DNA of 34,526 nt from Byssothecium circinans (taxonomy: Eukaryota > Ascomycota > Dothideomycetes > Pleosporales > Massarinaceae): the NCBI GenBank assembly GCA_010015675.1, contig ML976989.1, positions 478,649 through 513,174 on the forward strand, written 5' to 3'. Made by a program: the position numbers and the translations under genes. Position 1 is the first letter of the stretch. Every line of letters begins with the position of its first letter. The notes under the pieces are model-generated. The model had not been told where the DNA came from. It did no database searches and was given only the letters and a program-made list of their open reading frames with translations. This document shows positions 1-10,060 of the stretch, piece by piece.

Positions 1-62
1 GCAATTGTAATTAGGTTGACTGAAATAAACACGATTTTCTGAGGGGTGGCTGATTTCGAGAG

Positions 63-108
63 GTGACCAAGAACCCCGGGTGATCAGGAACCCGGTCGGC
101 TAGCTTAC
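63..108 (+). repeat. left arm of a window-spanning inverted repeat (transposon-end-like)
   Basis: This 46-bp segment matches the reverse complement of 34477-34522 without gaps at 38 of 46 positions. The match includes a 16-bp identical core, GGGTGATCAGGAACCC, and an identical GCTAGCTTAC at the inner end. Upstream bases 45-62 look like a further diverged unit, so there may be a tandem subterminal structure of about 17 bp. It resembles the terminal or subterminal part of a DNA transposon, but no transposase is seen next to it. The element family is not identified. Confidence 0.7.
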
Positions 109-422
109 TTGCCGCTTGATTTCAGCCCCTCAGCTGAAAGAAAGCGAAAGGGTCCATGCCAACTTTAGAGTCATGAGGGTCTCACAAGGCTTCATGTTGT
201 ACGCGCCGGCCAGTGTCTCAGCCTTATCTTACAGAACGAGGGAGCAAATGTATAAAAACATAAGAGGGTAGGTGTCGACCATGGCATTCCGACACTAACA
301 TTCAATAGCCTATATATCGAAACCACTGGGTTTGAATGCCCGGAACTAAATCTTTCGAAAGGGAACTTTGGGGAAGCGACTGTTCGCGGTAAGGTAGCAT
401 AGTTGCGTTTGTGGGTGAACGG

Positions 423-529
423 AGAAGAAGAAGAAGAAGAAGAAGAAGAAGAAGAAGAAGAAGAAGAAGAAGAAGAAGAAGAAGAAGAAGAAGAAGAAGA
501 AGAAGAAGAAGAAGAAGAAGAAGAAGAAG
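423..529 (+). repeat. (GAA)n microsatellite, about 36 units
   Basis: An uninterrupted purine-only run of GAA triplets covers about 107 bp. It ends at the C of 530. One frame reads as a run of arginine codons (AGA), which is an artefact of the repeat and not a protein. Long GAA/TTC tracts are known to form triplex DNA and to be length-unstable. It lies about 150 bp upstream of the first recognisable DUF3176 coding sequence. Confidence 0.97.
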
Positions 530-675
530 CGCCTACGGAAACTATGAATACCTAATCAAATCACGCACTTCTATCCGCCACTACTATCGACAGTAACAGC
601 TCTACCATGCTCTTGCGAGAGAAGAAGGACCGCAGCATGCACTCTGGTACATATTGCAGGCAGCTCGGAACATAG

Positions 676-2632
676 ACATGGGAACTCCTAGCTCTGGTCC
701 TTAGCATCACATCCTTCATCGCGGTGATCGTCGTACTCCAGAAATACGACAAGCAGCCTCGAACGAAATGGACCATGCCGGTACCCATCAACACCATGAT
801 TGCCATCCTCGCCACGATATCGAGAACCACGCTTGCCTTCGCTATGAGCGCGTGTCTGGGCCAACAGAAATGGAACTGGCTGCGCAGAAGATCCGACCAT
901 CTTGTAGCCTTTCTGCGCTTTGACGAGGCTTCGAGGGGGCCTATGGGTGCTTCACGGTTGTTCTTTTTTCTCAAGTTTCGGTAAGTTTGAGTGGATTTAG
1001 TGCAGCACTACGGCCAGAGACTTTGAACAATCTCTCACAGCTTTAAAGCTTCCCAAGTACACGGCATTCAGGTTTTTTGAGAAGGGTTTATATCGGTATT
1101 TGCTAACCCCACTAGGCACTGGGCAGTGTTAGGTGCTCTGGTCACTATCGGCTCTCTCGCCTTCGACCCCTTCATCCAAGCAGCGCTTTCCACGCGAGGA
1201 CAGCTTGACGAGTTGATGGACGACGCCAGCACCACCCTAGGTCAATCTCTAGGCCTAGACTTTGGAAACATGTACAATCCGTTTCCTCCAGGCTTCGTCG
1301 TCGTTACACCTGAGATCGGTCGCTTCAGCACTAAAACGCTCAGCACATATCCCGATATCGGTGTTGTGAGCTCCATCTACGATGGCTTCGGGGCGACCAC
1401 TCCAGCGCAGAAGAACACTAGTACTCTGGCGTTCAATTGCCGCACTGGAAATTGTACCTGGAGCGCCTATTCATCCACTGCAATTTGCAGTTCCTGTATC
1501 GATGTTTCCGCATCTTTGGCGACAAAGAGGCAATTTAACAACTCCACTGCGAAAATACCCGCGCGGACAACGTACTCTGTGCCTTACGCTTTGATAGTCA
1601 ACCGTGACGGGCCCATAACCTGTAAAATAAACGACACCAGAGAAGCAGACAAACTCAAAGTCGTCGAGGCAAAAGAAACCCTCATGGTTTGGAACACCAT
1701 CATCGACCCCAACCAGACTCTCAATTTCCAAAACCACACCACCATGCTTCTCAGCATCCTCGTCATCAAAGCATGCGACGATTATCTATTCCACCAAGCT
1801 CCATGGAACACCTCGCGACCCAATGCCACAGAATCCGCCCTCCACCTCTACGCAAACATCTACACGAACACCGTCCAAGACGGCACTCTCAAAGAAACCA
1901 TCCTCCAATCCCACAACCAAAAAGTCCCCGGATCCTAGCACCTAAGTTCCCCCTCCTTCGACAACAACACGCAGCTCTCTCTCCTCCTGGTTCCGCACCC
2001 ACGCCAACGACCTCAACGACAACGAGAACAAAAGACACGACCTCCAACTCTCCATCCCCCTCAACCAAACCACGCACTTCCCCAAAAACATGCCGCGCCT
2101 CTTCAACATCACGCAAGCCGCGATCCTAAGCACCATGAACGTCCTCCTAGACCTCACATCGCCAAACACCACCACCTTCGCCCCATCCTCAAAACAGCAA
2201 AAATTCCCCAGCATATTGTCCAAAGCCCCACTCGTACAACCGATCTGGACCTCTCCGAATCTATCCTCCACATTCGACAACGTCGCAGCGAGCATGTCGA
2301 ATCAATTCAGAAACATGTCGCCGCATCGCCACAAGGGGACGCTGCAACAGTGGACCCTTTACATCCACGTCGAGTGGGGGTTCTTGGTGTTTCCGGGCGT
2401 GTTGGTGCTGGCGGGCGCGGCGTATGTGCTGCTTGCGATAGGGGAGTCGTTGGGGCTTGGGGTGCCGACTTGGAAGGAGGGGGCGCTGCCGATGCTGTTG
2501 TATGGGTTTGGGGGTGGGGCGCAGAAGGCGTTGAGGGAGGAGCGTGGGGGCCGTGGGAGGTGGAGGGGGGTTGAGGGGAATTGGGTTAGGTTTGATGCGG
2601 AGACGGATAGGCTGCGGATTGTGGTTCCTTAG
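676..2632 (+). pseudogene. DUF3176-family membrane protein gene, probably inactivated
   Basis: The translation follows the fungal DUF3176 pattern. An opening TWEL and hydrophobic helix leads to QKYDKQP, then INTMIAILATISRT, then the QQKWNW and FDEASRGPMGA motifs. A clean intron at 981-1115 (GTAAGT...CTAACCCCACTAG) joins FLKFR to HWAVLGALVTIGSLAFDPF, as the family expects. The ectodomain-like part has paired Cys (CRTGNC, CSSCIDV) and NxS/T sites. The C-terminus has the usual membrane helix (WGFLVFPGVLVLAGAAYVLLA) and WKEGALPMLLYG. Three things look broken. An in-frame TAG (673-675) sits just before TWEL, unless it is an intron acceptor. A TAG at 1936-1938 ends the middle frame. Family-like sequence then resumes one frame over (SSWFRTHANDL onward) after a CT-rich stretch near 1974-1988. 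A 73-nt GT-AG intron at 1873-1945 would formally restore the frame, but its donor GTCCAA is poor. Function of DUF3176 is unknown. The 5' end is not resolved. Confidence 0.6.
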
Positions 2633-2946
2633 GCGGCGCGGGAGCTGTTGGTTTAGAATGCTGGATACAGTGGTTAGGTTTGTGTTTTGTTGATGTTGTA
2701 CTAGAGGGCAAGGGGACTATTTGCGTGGAAAGCTTTTACTGGCTTTCTTTGAGCAATAGAAGAGATCGGGCAGTTGAAGGCGGATCTCCCTTGGATAGTT
2801 TTTAGCTAGATAGGCTGGAAGAAGGTCAACGGACGAAGATCTCACGTCGATAATAAAAGGCTCGCTCATGCTATACTGCAATGGAAACAGAGAGTACCTC
2901 GGGGTATCACATTCATTCATTCATTTTCTCTACTCCATCTCTCATC
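2633..2946. other. intergenic, convergent 3' ends
   Basis: About 310 bp lie between the 3' ends of the DUF3176 gene (+) and KAE1 (-). No gene is seen. It presumably holds both 3' UTRs. Confidence 0.6.
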
Positions 2947-4065
2947 TCAATCGTCCCTCCACCCAACATACACCTCATCAGTCCGAAATCTCTGCGTACA
3001 CCAACTATCCTCCAACTTCGTCACAACACCGGTACTCCATTCCAGCAATCCCGCAAGCGCAATCATAATCCCATTATCGATACAAAACCGCTCATCAGTT
3101 GCAAACACGCTCCCACCCCGATCCCTCGCCATCAACCCCATCATCTGCTGCAATCGCACATTCGACCCCACGCCTCCAACGACAAGAACCTGCGTGGCAC
3201 CCACATGCGCCATCGCCCTCTCCGTAATCTCCACCAACATAGCAAACACCGTTTCCTGCAGCGAGAAGCACAAATCCTCTCTCGTCACAAACGCGCCGTC
3301 TTCAGTCTTGAGTCTTCTATCATCTGGAAGTGCGGGGTCGATGAGTTTAGCCAGGGAGTCCGAGGCAGCGAGGATACCGCTGAAGGAGGCATCCATTCCC
3401 TTCACCGCATAGGGGATATCGACGAGATTCCTGCCGTGCTTGGCGAGTTGCTCGACGTTGTAGCCGGGGAAGGGATCGTTGGGGATCATGAGGGTACGGG
3501 CGAAGCGGTCGATGCAGTTCCCGATTGCGATATCGAGAGTTTCGCCGAAGATGCGGTAGCGGTTCGACGAGTAGGCGATTACTTGCGTGTTTCCGCCCGA
3601 GACGTAGAGGACGACTGGGTTGTTGGCTTTTGTGATTGCGCGGCCCATTTCGATGTCTGTGATATATCAATCTTACTGTTGGATGTTTAAAGTTAAGGGA
3701 AAGGAAGGCGTACGCCCAACACAGTGGTTCACTCCTACCAGGGGCTTGTTCCAAAGTAACGCTATCGTTCGCGCAGCTAGTGCTACGCTCTGCAGCGGCG
3801 CAAACATGCCTGGTCCTTTGGTATAGCATATACAATCTATGTCTTCTATCTTGACGCCTGCCTGCATTATGGCTTGTTTTATGAGTCGGACTACCCATGT
3901 TCGGTGGTGGATGGCGGTTTCTTTGGGCTGGAATCCTTCGCCTGGTGGGGAGTTGTAGGTATGACGGAGGTTTGCGAGGACGACGGGGGGTTTTGATGGG
4001 TGTGGGTGTGATATTAGACCTATGCCGATCTTGTTTGCGCTGCCTTCGAGACCGATGGCGATCAT
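2947..4065 (-). CDS. KAE1: KEOPS complex tRNA N6-threonylcarbamoyladenosine transferase Kae1
   Basis: Exons 4065-3714 and 3656-2947 encode 353 aa. Intron 3657-3713 (57 nt) has a GTACGC donor, a CTTAAC-like branch and a CACAG acceptor. Kae1/OSGEP is the catalytic subunit of KEOPS, which puts threonylcarbamoyl on A37 of ANN-decoding tRNAs. Visible ASKHA-fold marks are the N-terminal [16 protein letters not shown], the metal-binding HCVGH (HxxxH, residues 114-118) followed by IEMGR, then [40 protein letters not shown], and [10 protein letters not shown] near the end. Length is close to the usual 335-390 aa. The intron falls inside the second His codon of the HxxxH motif, so retention would destroy the site. 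It is divergent from RKM4 with a 547-bp shared upstream region. The lack of an N-terminal extension argues for the cytosolic/nuclear Kae1 and against mitochondrial Qri7. Confidence 0.97.
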
Positions 4066-4612
4066 TGTGGTGGAGTTAAGATTTGGAGGGTTATGGGACT
4101 TGGGAGTATGCGGAGGGGTGGGAGGGGCCTCGTGGTGTGGAAACAGAGGGTGAGGGCGACTGTGCGTTAAATCTTGCTGAAAACCCTGATAAAGATTCCG
4201 CAGATAGTCTACAGTCTAGAGTTCAGGAGGTATCTGCTCTTCGCTATATAGTTGACTTTCCCGGCGAGGTGAGAGGAGGGGTGACGAAGTTGATACTTCC
4301 TTATCGATAAAGGATCGAAAAAGATCCGCGTCTGCTCGTAGGGCTGATGACGAGATGAAACGGCAGTATCCACGGCTGAAGACTTCTTCCTTAACAGATA
4401 GAACTGTCAAATTCTTCAAATCCCGTCCTAAGTTCAAACAAGCAATCACTCCATCCGTCCTACGTCGACAAAAAGCACCAATGTCCACATGAGATGGTTT
4501 TCATCAACCAATCAGGTGCTCTCGGCTGTGTACCTGACCGCCAAAGATCCACGGCCATTATTTCTACCCATCCTACTTTCTTTTTCTCTCTTCCCACCCA
4601 GACACACACACA
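4066..4612. promoter_or_regulatory. shared upstream region of KAE1 and RKM4
   Basis: This stretch separates two divergent start codons. A pyrimidine-rich tract (about 4555-4600, TTTCTTTTTCTCTC...) precedes the RKM4 ATG, which is typical of fungal promoters without a strong TATA box. No obvious TATA box or separate gene is seen. Confidence 0.6.
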
Positions 4613-6181
4613 ATGGACCGCTTCGATGAGGCCAGTCATTCCTTCCTGCAATGGCTCAAAAGCACCGGTGCCGAAATTAGTAGTAAGATCGAGCTGAAGG
4701 ACCTGCGCAACATACAAGCCGGACGTGGCGTTGGTACGTTGTTTATTACTTACTAATTCACCAGGAGACCAAAAACCCAGCATCTTACTTCCCTCCGCTC
4801 CCCTTTCCAATCCCAGCACTCTCACCTCGAAAACCCCAGCCTCTTCCGCAAAACAAATGTTCTTGCTCACGGGTAAACAGTTGCAACCCAAGACATCACC
4901 AAAGATGAACTCCTCTTCCGCATCCCCCGCCCCACTCTCCTCACAGTCTCCAACTCGCTCCTCTCCTCGGAGATACCAAAAGCCACCCTTGACCACCTCG
5001 GCCCATGGCTCTCCCTCATCCTCGTCATGCTCTACGAGTACATAAATGGGTCTGCCTCGACATGGGCTCCGTACTTTGCTGTCCTACCCTCCGAGTTCAA
5101 CACCCTGATGTTCTGGTCCGACGACGAGCTCGCGGAACTACAAGCCAGCGCCGTGGTCCACAAGATCGGCAAGAAGGCAGCGGACGAAAGTTTCAGGAAC
5201 GAGTTACTGCCCGTGATCAAAGAATTCGCAGAGATCTTCTTCTCGGGCGATGAGAGGGCGAAAGAGAGGGCCGAGGAGATGGGTGGTGAGCAGGGCTTGA
5301 GGCTGATGCACAACATGGGCTCGCTTATCATGGCGTATGCGTTCGATGTGGAGCCTGCGGATGCGAAGAAAGAGGTCGACGAGGAGGGCTATGCTTCGGA
5401 AGACGAGGATGAGGCGTTGCCGAAAGGCATGGTGCCTTTGGCCGATATGCTGAATGCGGATGCGGATCGGAATAATGCGCGTCTTTTCTACGAGGAAAAC
5501 TCGCTTTCTATGAAGGCACTTGCACCCATCAAAGCTGGGGAGGAAATCTTCAATGACTACGGTCCACTGCCTCGATCCGACCTACTCCGAAGATATGGTT
5601 ACATCACGGATAATTACGCCCGGTACGATGTAGTGGAAATTCCATTCGACCTCGTTGCCAAAATCGTTACTGAGCATGAGATCTTCTCCGAGGACCGGGT
5701 AGAGTATCTCGACGGGCAAGGTATCATCGATACCGGCTACGATATCACCACCAGCTCCCCTTTCAATCTTGAAGAAAGCTTATCCCCGGAACTCATTGTC
5801 CTCATCGAAACCCTACTCTTGCCCGAAGATGAACTCGAGCGTCTACAGCGCAAAGGCAAACTTCCCAAACCAGAAAACATGTCTCGGAAAGGCGCGGAAC
5901 TCTTGCTTCAACTTGCGAAGACGAGAATGCAGCAGTATCCGACTACTTTGGAAGAAGATACGAGGGCTGATACGGATGTATCGATGGAGGGTAGTGAGAC
6001 TTTGAAAGAGAGGCGGTATGCTATGGCGAAGGCGGTTCGCATCGGCGAGAAGAAGATTTTGAGAGAGGCGGAACGGGCGTTGCAGCTGTGTGTCCAGGCT
6101 TCAGCAAATGGAACGAATAAGAGACGGGCAGAAGACGAAGATGTCAAAGCTGGCAAGAAGCAAAAAGCAAGACAAGCGTGA
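4613..6181 (+). CDS. RKM4: SET-domain protein-lysine methyltransferase, RKM4/SETD6 type
   Basis: Exons 4613-4733 and 4881-6181 encode 473 aa. Intron 4734-4880 (GTACGT...AAACAG) joins QAGRGV to VATQDI across a split Val codon. The order fits the RKM4/SETD6 class: an N-terminal half SET motif (RNIQAGRGVVATQDITKDELLFRIPR is the expected gaGRGvvA..dI..dElLf.IPR pattern), the helical insert with LPSEFNTLMFWSDDEL, then PLADMLNADADRNNARL, and GEEIFNDYGPLPRSDLLRRYGY, which supplies the S-adenosylmethionine and substrate site. A Rubisco-LSMT-type C-terminal domain follows, ending in a basic tail with KAGKKQKAR, a possible nuclear signal. Yeast Rkm4 monomethylates ribosomal protein Rpl42. SETD6 methylates RelA in animals, so the exact substrate here is inferred. 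The start has a purine at -3 and a pyrimidine-rich leader. Confidence 0.93.
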
Positions 6182-6661
6182 AGAGACGAATGCCGGAAAG
6201 AGATGGTATGGTCATGTGTCACAAATCTGGCAACATTTTCCACAGTCTGCGCTCGACAAAACTTTGCAAAAAATTTGCTCAAAGATTACATCTACATGAG
6301 AACCATAGTCCACGACACTCAGTACATGGTTATAGAGGTACGTTTTCATCCTTTTCAATTCTGGCTCGCCATAATGGCATGTCTGCGCTTTAAAGTACAT
6401 ATGCAAGGCCTCTGGAATGGTTGCTAATCTGCCACAGTATCCAGTCCTGGTCCCTTTCCTGCTACTGGTTATTGTACATACTCTGGAATACATAACCCCT
6501 CCAGTCCACACACCTCGCTAGCACGCACGCAGACGAAAATAATAAACAATTGGGTATAATCCTCGACTTCCACAACCACCACGCCACCATCCTCAAAACT
6601 TACGACTTCCAAGAGATTAGAACAAAGGGCGCAAACTCCGGAGAACGGCATTCGGTTCATC
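6182..6661. other. intergenic, convergent 3' ends
   Basis: 480 bp lie between the stop codons of RKM4 (+) and EPL1 (-). Only 3' UTR-like sequence is seen. No supported ORF or RNA gene was found. Confidence 0.6.
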
Positions 6662-8614
6662 CTACGATCCAGCCGATTGCTGTCCACCAGGGGGCATCAA
6701 ATGTCCGGACATTGACCGATTGTGGTTTTCGATCGCCCTCCGACTCTGCGCTGCGGCGGCTGCGGCAGCCGCTTGCTGAGCATGCTGCTTTTCGCCTTGC
6801 CTCTCAATCATTATCCTGTAGCGAATGTGGAGATTGTCGGTCCAGTCCACAGGATAAATTTGCTCGTCCTCGCTACTGTCGCCAGCGAACCTCCACCGGT
6901 CGGCTACTCGCTCGTCGGCTTCTGCTTCTTCGATCTTCTGACGCTTCACACCGCGACGATCGACCATGATGCGGCCACCACGGCCAGTTCTGCGTCGGAA
7001 TCGAGATTGGTCCTGATACGGAACATCATCTGGGGGCGTTGCAAATCGTATCCGTGCACTTCTGCGCGGTTCAAGCTGATTGCTCGGTTGATCCACGGTC
7101 ATTGCATCACCATTTTCATCCGACGAGACGGAAGCAGGTGGTGTTGGCAACTGCGAGTCAGTGAAAACGCGACGGAAATTCGACTTTGAAGCCACCGGCT
7201 CTAGCGGCGGTGTAATGGGACGCCAAGTCGCATCGACCCAACCGATATTCCATTTCTGGTGCTTCATCAAGTTTTCTTCGATGAAGCCGTCGATCATCTC
7301 GTTCTTCTTGGCCTGCTGATCTTCTAGATACACTAGATCCGAGTCAACAAGACGGCCATCAGGACGTGTAGGGTGGGATTTCGATCCCATGCCCGGGATG
7401 TTCCTGTGTACGACTTGTGTATCAACCCTTGGGACCTTTGGTGGTCTAGGAGCGGGCTGTGATGGTGTTAGCAGCGCATTACTTGCAACTCGAGATGGAA
7501 CAATTACCCTTTGGTTGATGAGGAGCTCGTCGTCGTCGGTCTTAATGCTGAGTCTCCTCTTGACCTCCTTGACGGCGCTCCGTTGGTCGAAGATTAGCTT
7601 GTCCATGGCTAATTGATCGCGGATGAGTAGTTCACGGCGCTTCACCTGCGCTACGAGGTACCGGGCCTCCTCTAACTCCTTTCTCAGCTTCTTCAACTTC
7701 TCTGTCACTTGGGCATCGCGGCCACGCGTCTTCCTGACCTGTCGGACTTCGCGCCGGCGGAAACACACGTATGGATCAGCATCATCGGTCTCGAGGTTCG
7801 TTTCGAACTTGAGTGCGGGCATCAGTGGACGATTGCCCCTGCGCAACCGCTCATCCTTCCAGTGTTCGTATATGTCCTTTGCAAACTTTCTGCCGGAGTC
7901 ACCGATCGTCTCATCGAAGTCGCGTTCAAGCTCCTCGTATGTGAGCACTGGCGAATTGTCTACCGAGGCATATGGCTGCTTGGTCTGCGTTGTCTCTTCG
8001 AAAAAGTTGACAACTTGCTCAAATTCATCTTCAGAGCACGGAACGCCCTTGTGCTTCTTGTTGTACGTCTTTAGCCACGCGACGTCTTCGTCAGTCATGC
8101 AATAGGCGCATCCTATCGTGTCTTCTACAGTGGACGAGAATCGAATGTACGTTGCAGGTTGTGTGAACCTCTTCGGATAGAGTTCCTCATATTGCAGTTT
8201 GCTCTGGACAGCTTCCGGAGTAGGGATGTAAAGTTGGGCGATCTTGCCGCCGCCTTGGGCTGCAGCCTGCGCGGCAGAGATGACGGCTTGCAAATGGTGT
8301 TCCTGAACATGGTCAGTTGCGGCAAACAGCAGACAGGTGAGTTAAAAGTCAACTCATAAACAGCAATCACGTGCCGTCCAAGACTGCACGACAGATCGCG
8401 ATCGTGCAGTCGTGGCGAAAACGGATTAGCGCAAAAGGGGGTCTGGACTTACAATTTCCTCCCCTTTTTCCACGCCAGTCTCGACTTTGGGAATGTGCCG
8501 CGTCGCGTCATCATCCGCCAGCTGCTCGATTTCCTTTTCGCGCAAGACAGGTAGATTCTGCTTTGTAGAGAGCTTGCGCTGCCTAAAGCGCTGGCCCGTA
8601 ACCCGTTGCGTCAT
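6662..8614 (-). CDS. EPL1: Enhancer of polycomb-like protein 1, NuA4 subunit
   Basis: Exons 8614-8453 and 8302-6662 encode 600 aa. Intron 8303-8452 (150 nt, GTAAGT donor, TTAACTCAC branch area, TTCAG acceptor) joins ETGVEKGEEI to EHHLQAVISAAQAA, the conserved Epl1 junction. Epl1 holds the Esa1-Yng2-Eaf6 catalytic module of the NuA4 (and piccolo-NuA4) H4/H2A acetyltransferase in the nucleus. The EPcA region opens with RQRKLSTKQNLPVLRE and HIPKVETGVEKGEE. It continues through IPTPEAVQSKLQYEELYPKR and the CAYCMTDEDVAWL block to the YEHWKDERLRRG segment (about residues 55-220). A coiled coil with many K/R/E follows at about 230-300. The C-terminal half is low-complexity, with a basic RRTGRGGRI patch and a short polyalanine run. 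The length matches filamentous fungal Epl1 (about 550-600 aa). Confidence 0.96.
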
Positions 8615-8680
8615 GGTGATCTATCGTGGATAATTATCGCCGTCGGGCTCAAAGAGAAAAAAAACCTCCTTTGGGCGTTG

Positions 8681-8686
8681 CACGTG
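8681..8686. promoter_or_regulatory. CACGTG E-box in the EPL1 promoter
   Basis: The palindrome CACGTG sits about 67 bp upstream of the EPL1 start codon. It is the classical bHLH site (Cbf1/Pho4 class in fungi). Use in vivo is inferred only. Confidence 0.4.
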
Positions 8687-9930
8687 ACCGCTGGCCGTTG
8701 GCGTAGGGGGGTGTTTGGGACGCAGGAGAGGCTGGCGGCCCTTGCCACTGAGAGGCGGGCAGCGCTGGTCGCTCAGCAGGCTGCGCAGCTCACGATTTGC
8801 GACCCAACCCAGGACCGAATATTCGTAATATGGGTATCAAACGATTTCGCGTGAAGCGCTCATTCGAAATATCCGGGTTGCAGGAATTGTTTGATGGTGG
8901 TGGGGGAGAAAACTGATGGAAGGGCTGCGGCGGTGGGAGCGGGTTTGTTGGGGTGTCGATGTGAGGAAGCTCCGCTTGTCCCAAAAGCTAAGAGGCCCCG
9001 GGCCGATCGCCTAAAGAAGGCTGCCGTGAGGGCTTCTGCGCGCTGGATAAGGAATGTAACAATTCCGACGCGTTTTTGGTACTGTCGCTATTGATGGTAT
9101 TGTGGCATACGTGGAGTGTGAATAGTGCTGAGAGTAGGATACCTCTTCTTTTCTTTCTGCTATTGTTGGGGGAAGGATGGCGGCGTAGCCGGTTTGCTGG
9201 GTGAATTTGGGTCTACTCGTGCGACGGGCGGTGATTGGTTGGTTGGAGTGCATAGTTTGTGTGAAACGCGACGAATGGAGCGAGGCATGTTTATTGTGTC
9301 GCCGGTGGTATTGTATGACTCTTGCATGCAGAGAGGGGGCATCCATGGGTCTTCTCTATTTCACAAGTTCGATGTCTATGTGGACTGACCAATGGGTTTG
9401 ACGCTATTCATATCGACGAAGTGTTGGCTTGTACTGTACCTCCGGACTTTCTGATGCATGACGACAACTACACGCGACTATTGTCAACTTTAAAGATGAT
9501 GAAGACATCCCTTCCACGCTCAAGTGTCCACTGCACTAGTGACTAATCTCCACCCCAGCCAGTCAGCCGTTCCTCGTCCAAACCTTCAACGTCACTTCAA
9601 CTCCGCTCCGCCCTACCTCCCCAGCATGAATTTAAAATACCACAGGCCTCGGAGCATGCCGACGGAAAGATATCGCGAGCCAGACAAGTTCAATCGACGC
9701 TAAATCATCACCTCGCATTCCACCGCTCGCCGGGGTATCGCGTATATACCAGTGACTCATCACCATAATCCCTCACGAAAACTCGTAATGGCTCTGGAAC
9801 CAATCGTTGTGCGGCTCGATAACTCAAATACTGTAGAGCTGAGTAAGAAAACTGTACGCACTAAGCCTCAGCTGACATAATTGGGGGTTAGTGTGACTCT
9901 TCTTGTCGTTTGCTTTGAGAGTGATGGATA

Positions 9931-9940
9931 TTTATATAAG
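9931..9940 (+). promoter_or_regulatory. TATA-like element of the Zn2Cys6 gene
   Basis: TTTATATAAG lies 120 bp upstream of the ATG at 10061. That spacing suits a fungal core promoter. No other good TATA box is seen near this start. Confidence 0.5.
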
Positions 9941-10060
9941 GGAAGTGGTGGATATCGGGTGTGGGGTTTTCTCAAGTCGAGATTGATACACTTGAGAAAG
10001 CTTTCTAAACTGACTGATCTGGGAGTTGTTATTGGACGAGTTGGGGAATCTGATAGAGCA

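Larger units (their letters stand above)
8615..10060. other. divergent intergenic region between EPL1 and the Zn2Cys6 gene
   Basis: 1.45 kb contain no convincing gene. ORFs here are short and show no family signal. A CACGTG E-box at 8681-8686 lies about 67 bp before the EPL1 ATG. A TATA-like site at 9931-9940 lies 120 bp before the ATG of the Zn2Cys6 gene. The rest presumably holds leaders and control sites. Confidence 0.6.

Noticed and set aside
411..596. 61-aa polyarginine ORF
   Set aside because: It is a translation of the GAA microsatellite, with no coding sequence outside it.
561..974. 137-aa minus-strand ORF
   Set aside because: It lies antisense to clear DUF3176 coding sequence and shows no family pattern.
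1873..1945. 73-nt intron restoring the DUF3176 frame
   Set aside because: The phase fits, but the donor GTCCAA is poor and family-like residues would be removed. Kept only as an alternative.
3347..3898. 183-aa minus-strand ORF overlapping KAE1
   Set aside because: It is an out-of-frame shadow of KAE1 exons and runs through the KAE1 intron.
7623..8105. 160-aa plus-strand ORF inside EPL1
   Set aside because: Antisense shadow of the conserved EPcA coding region.
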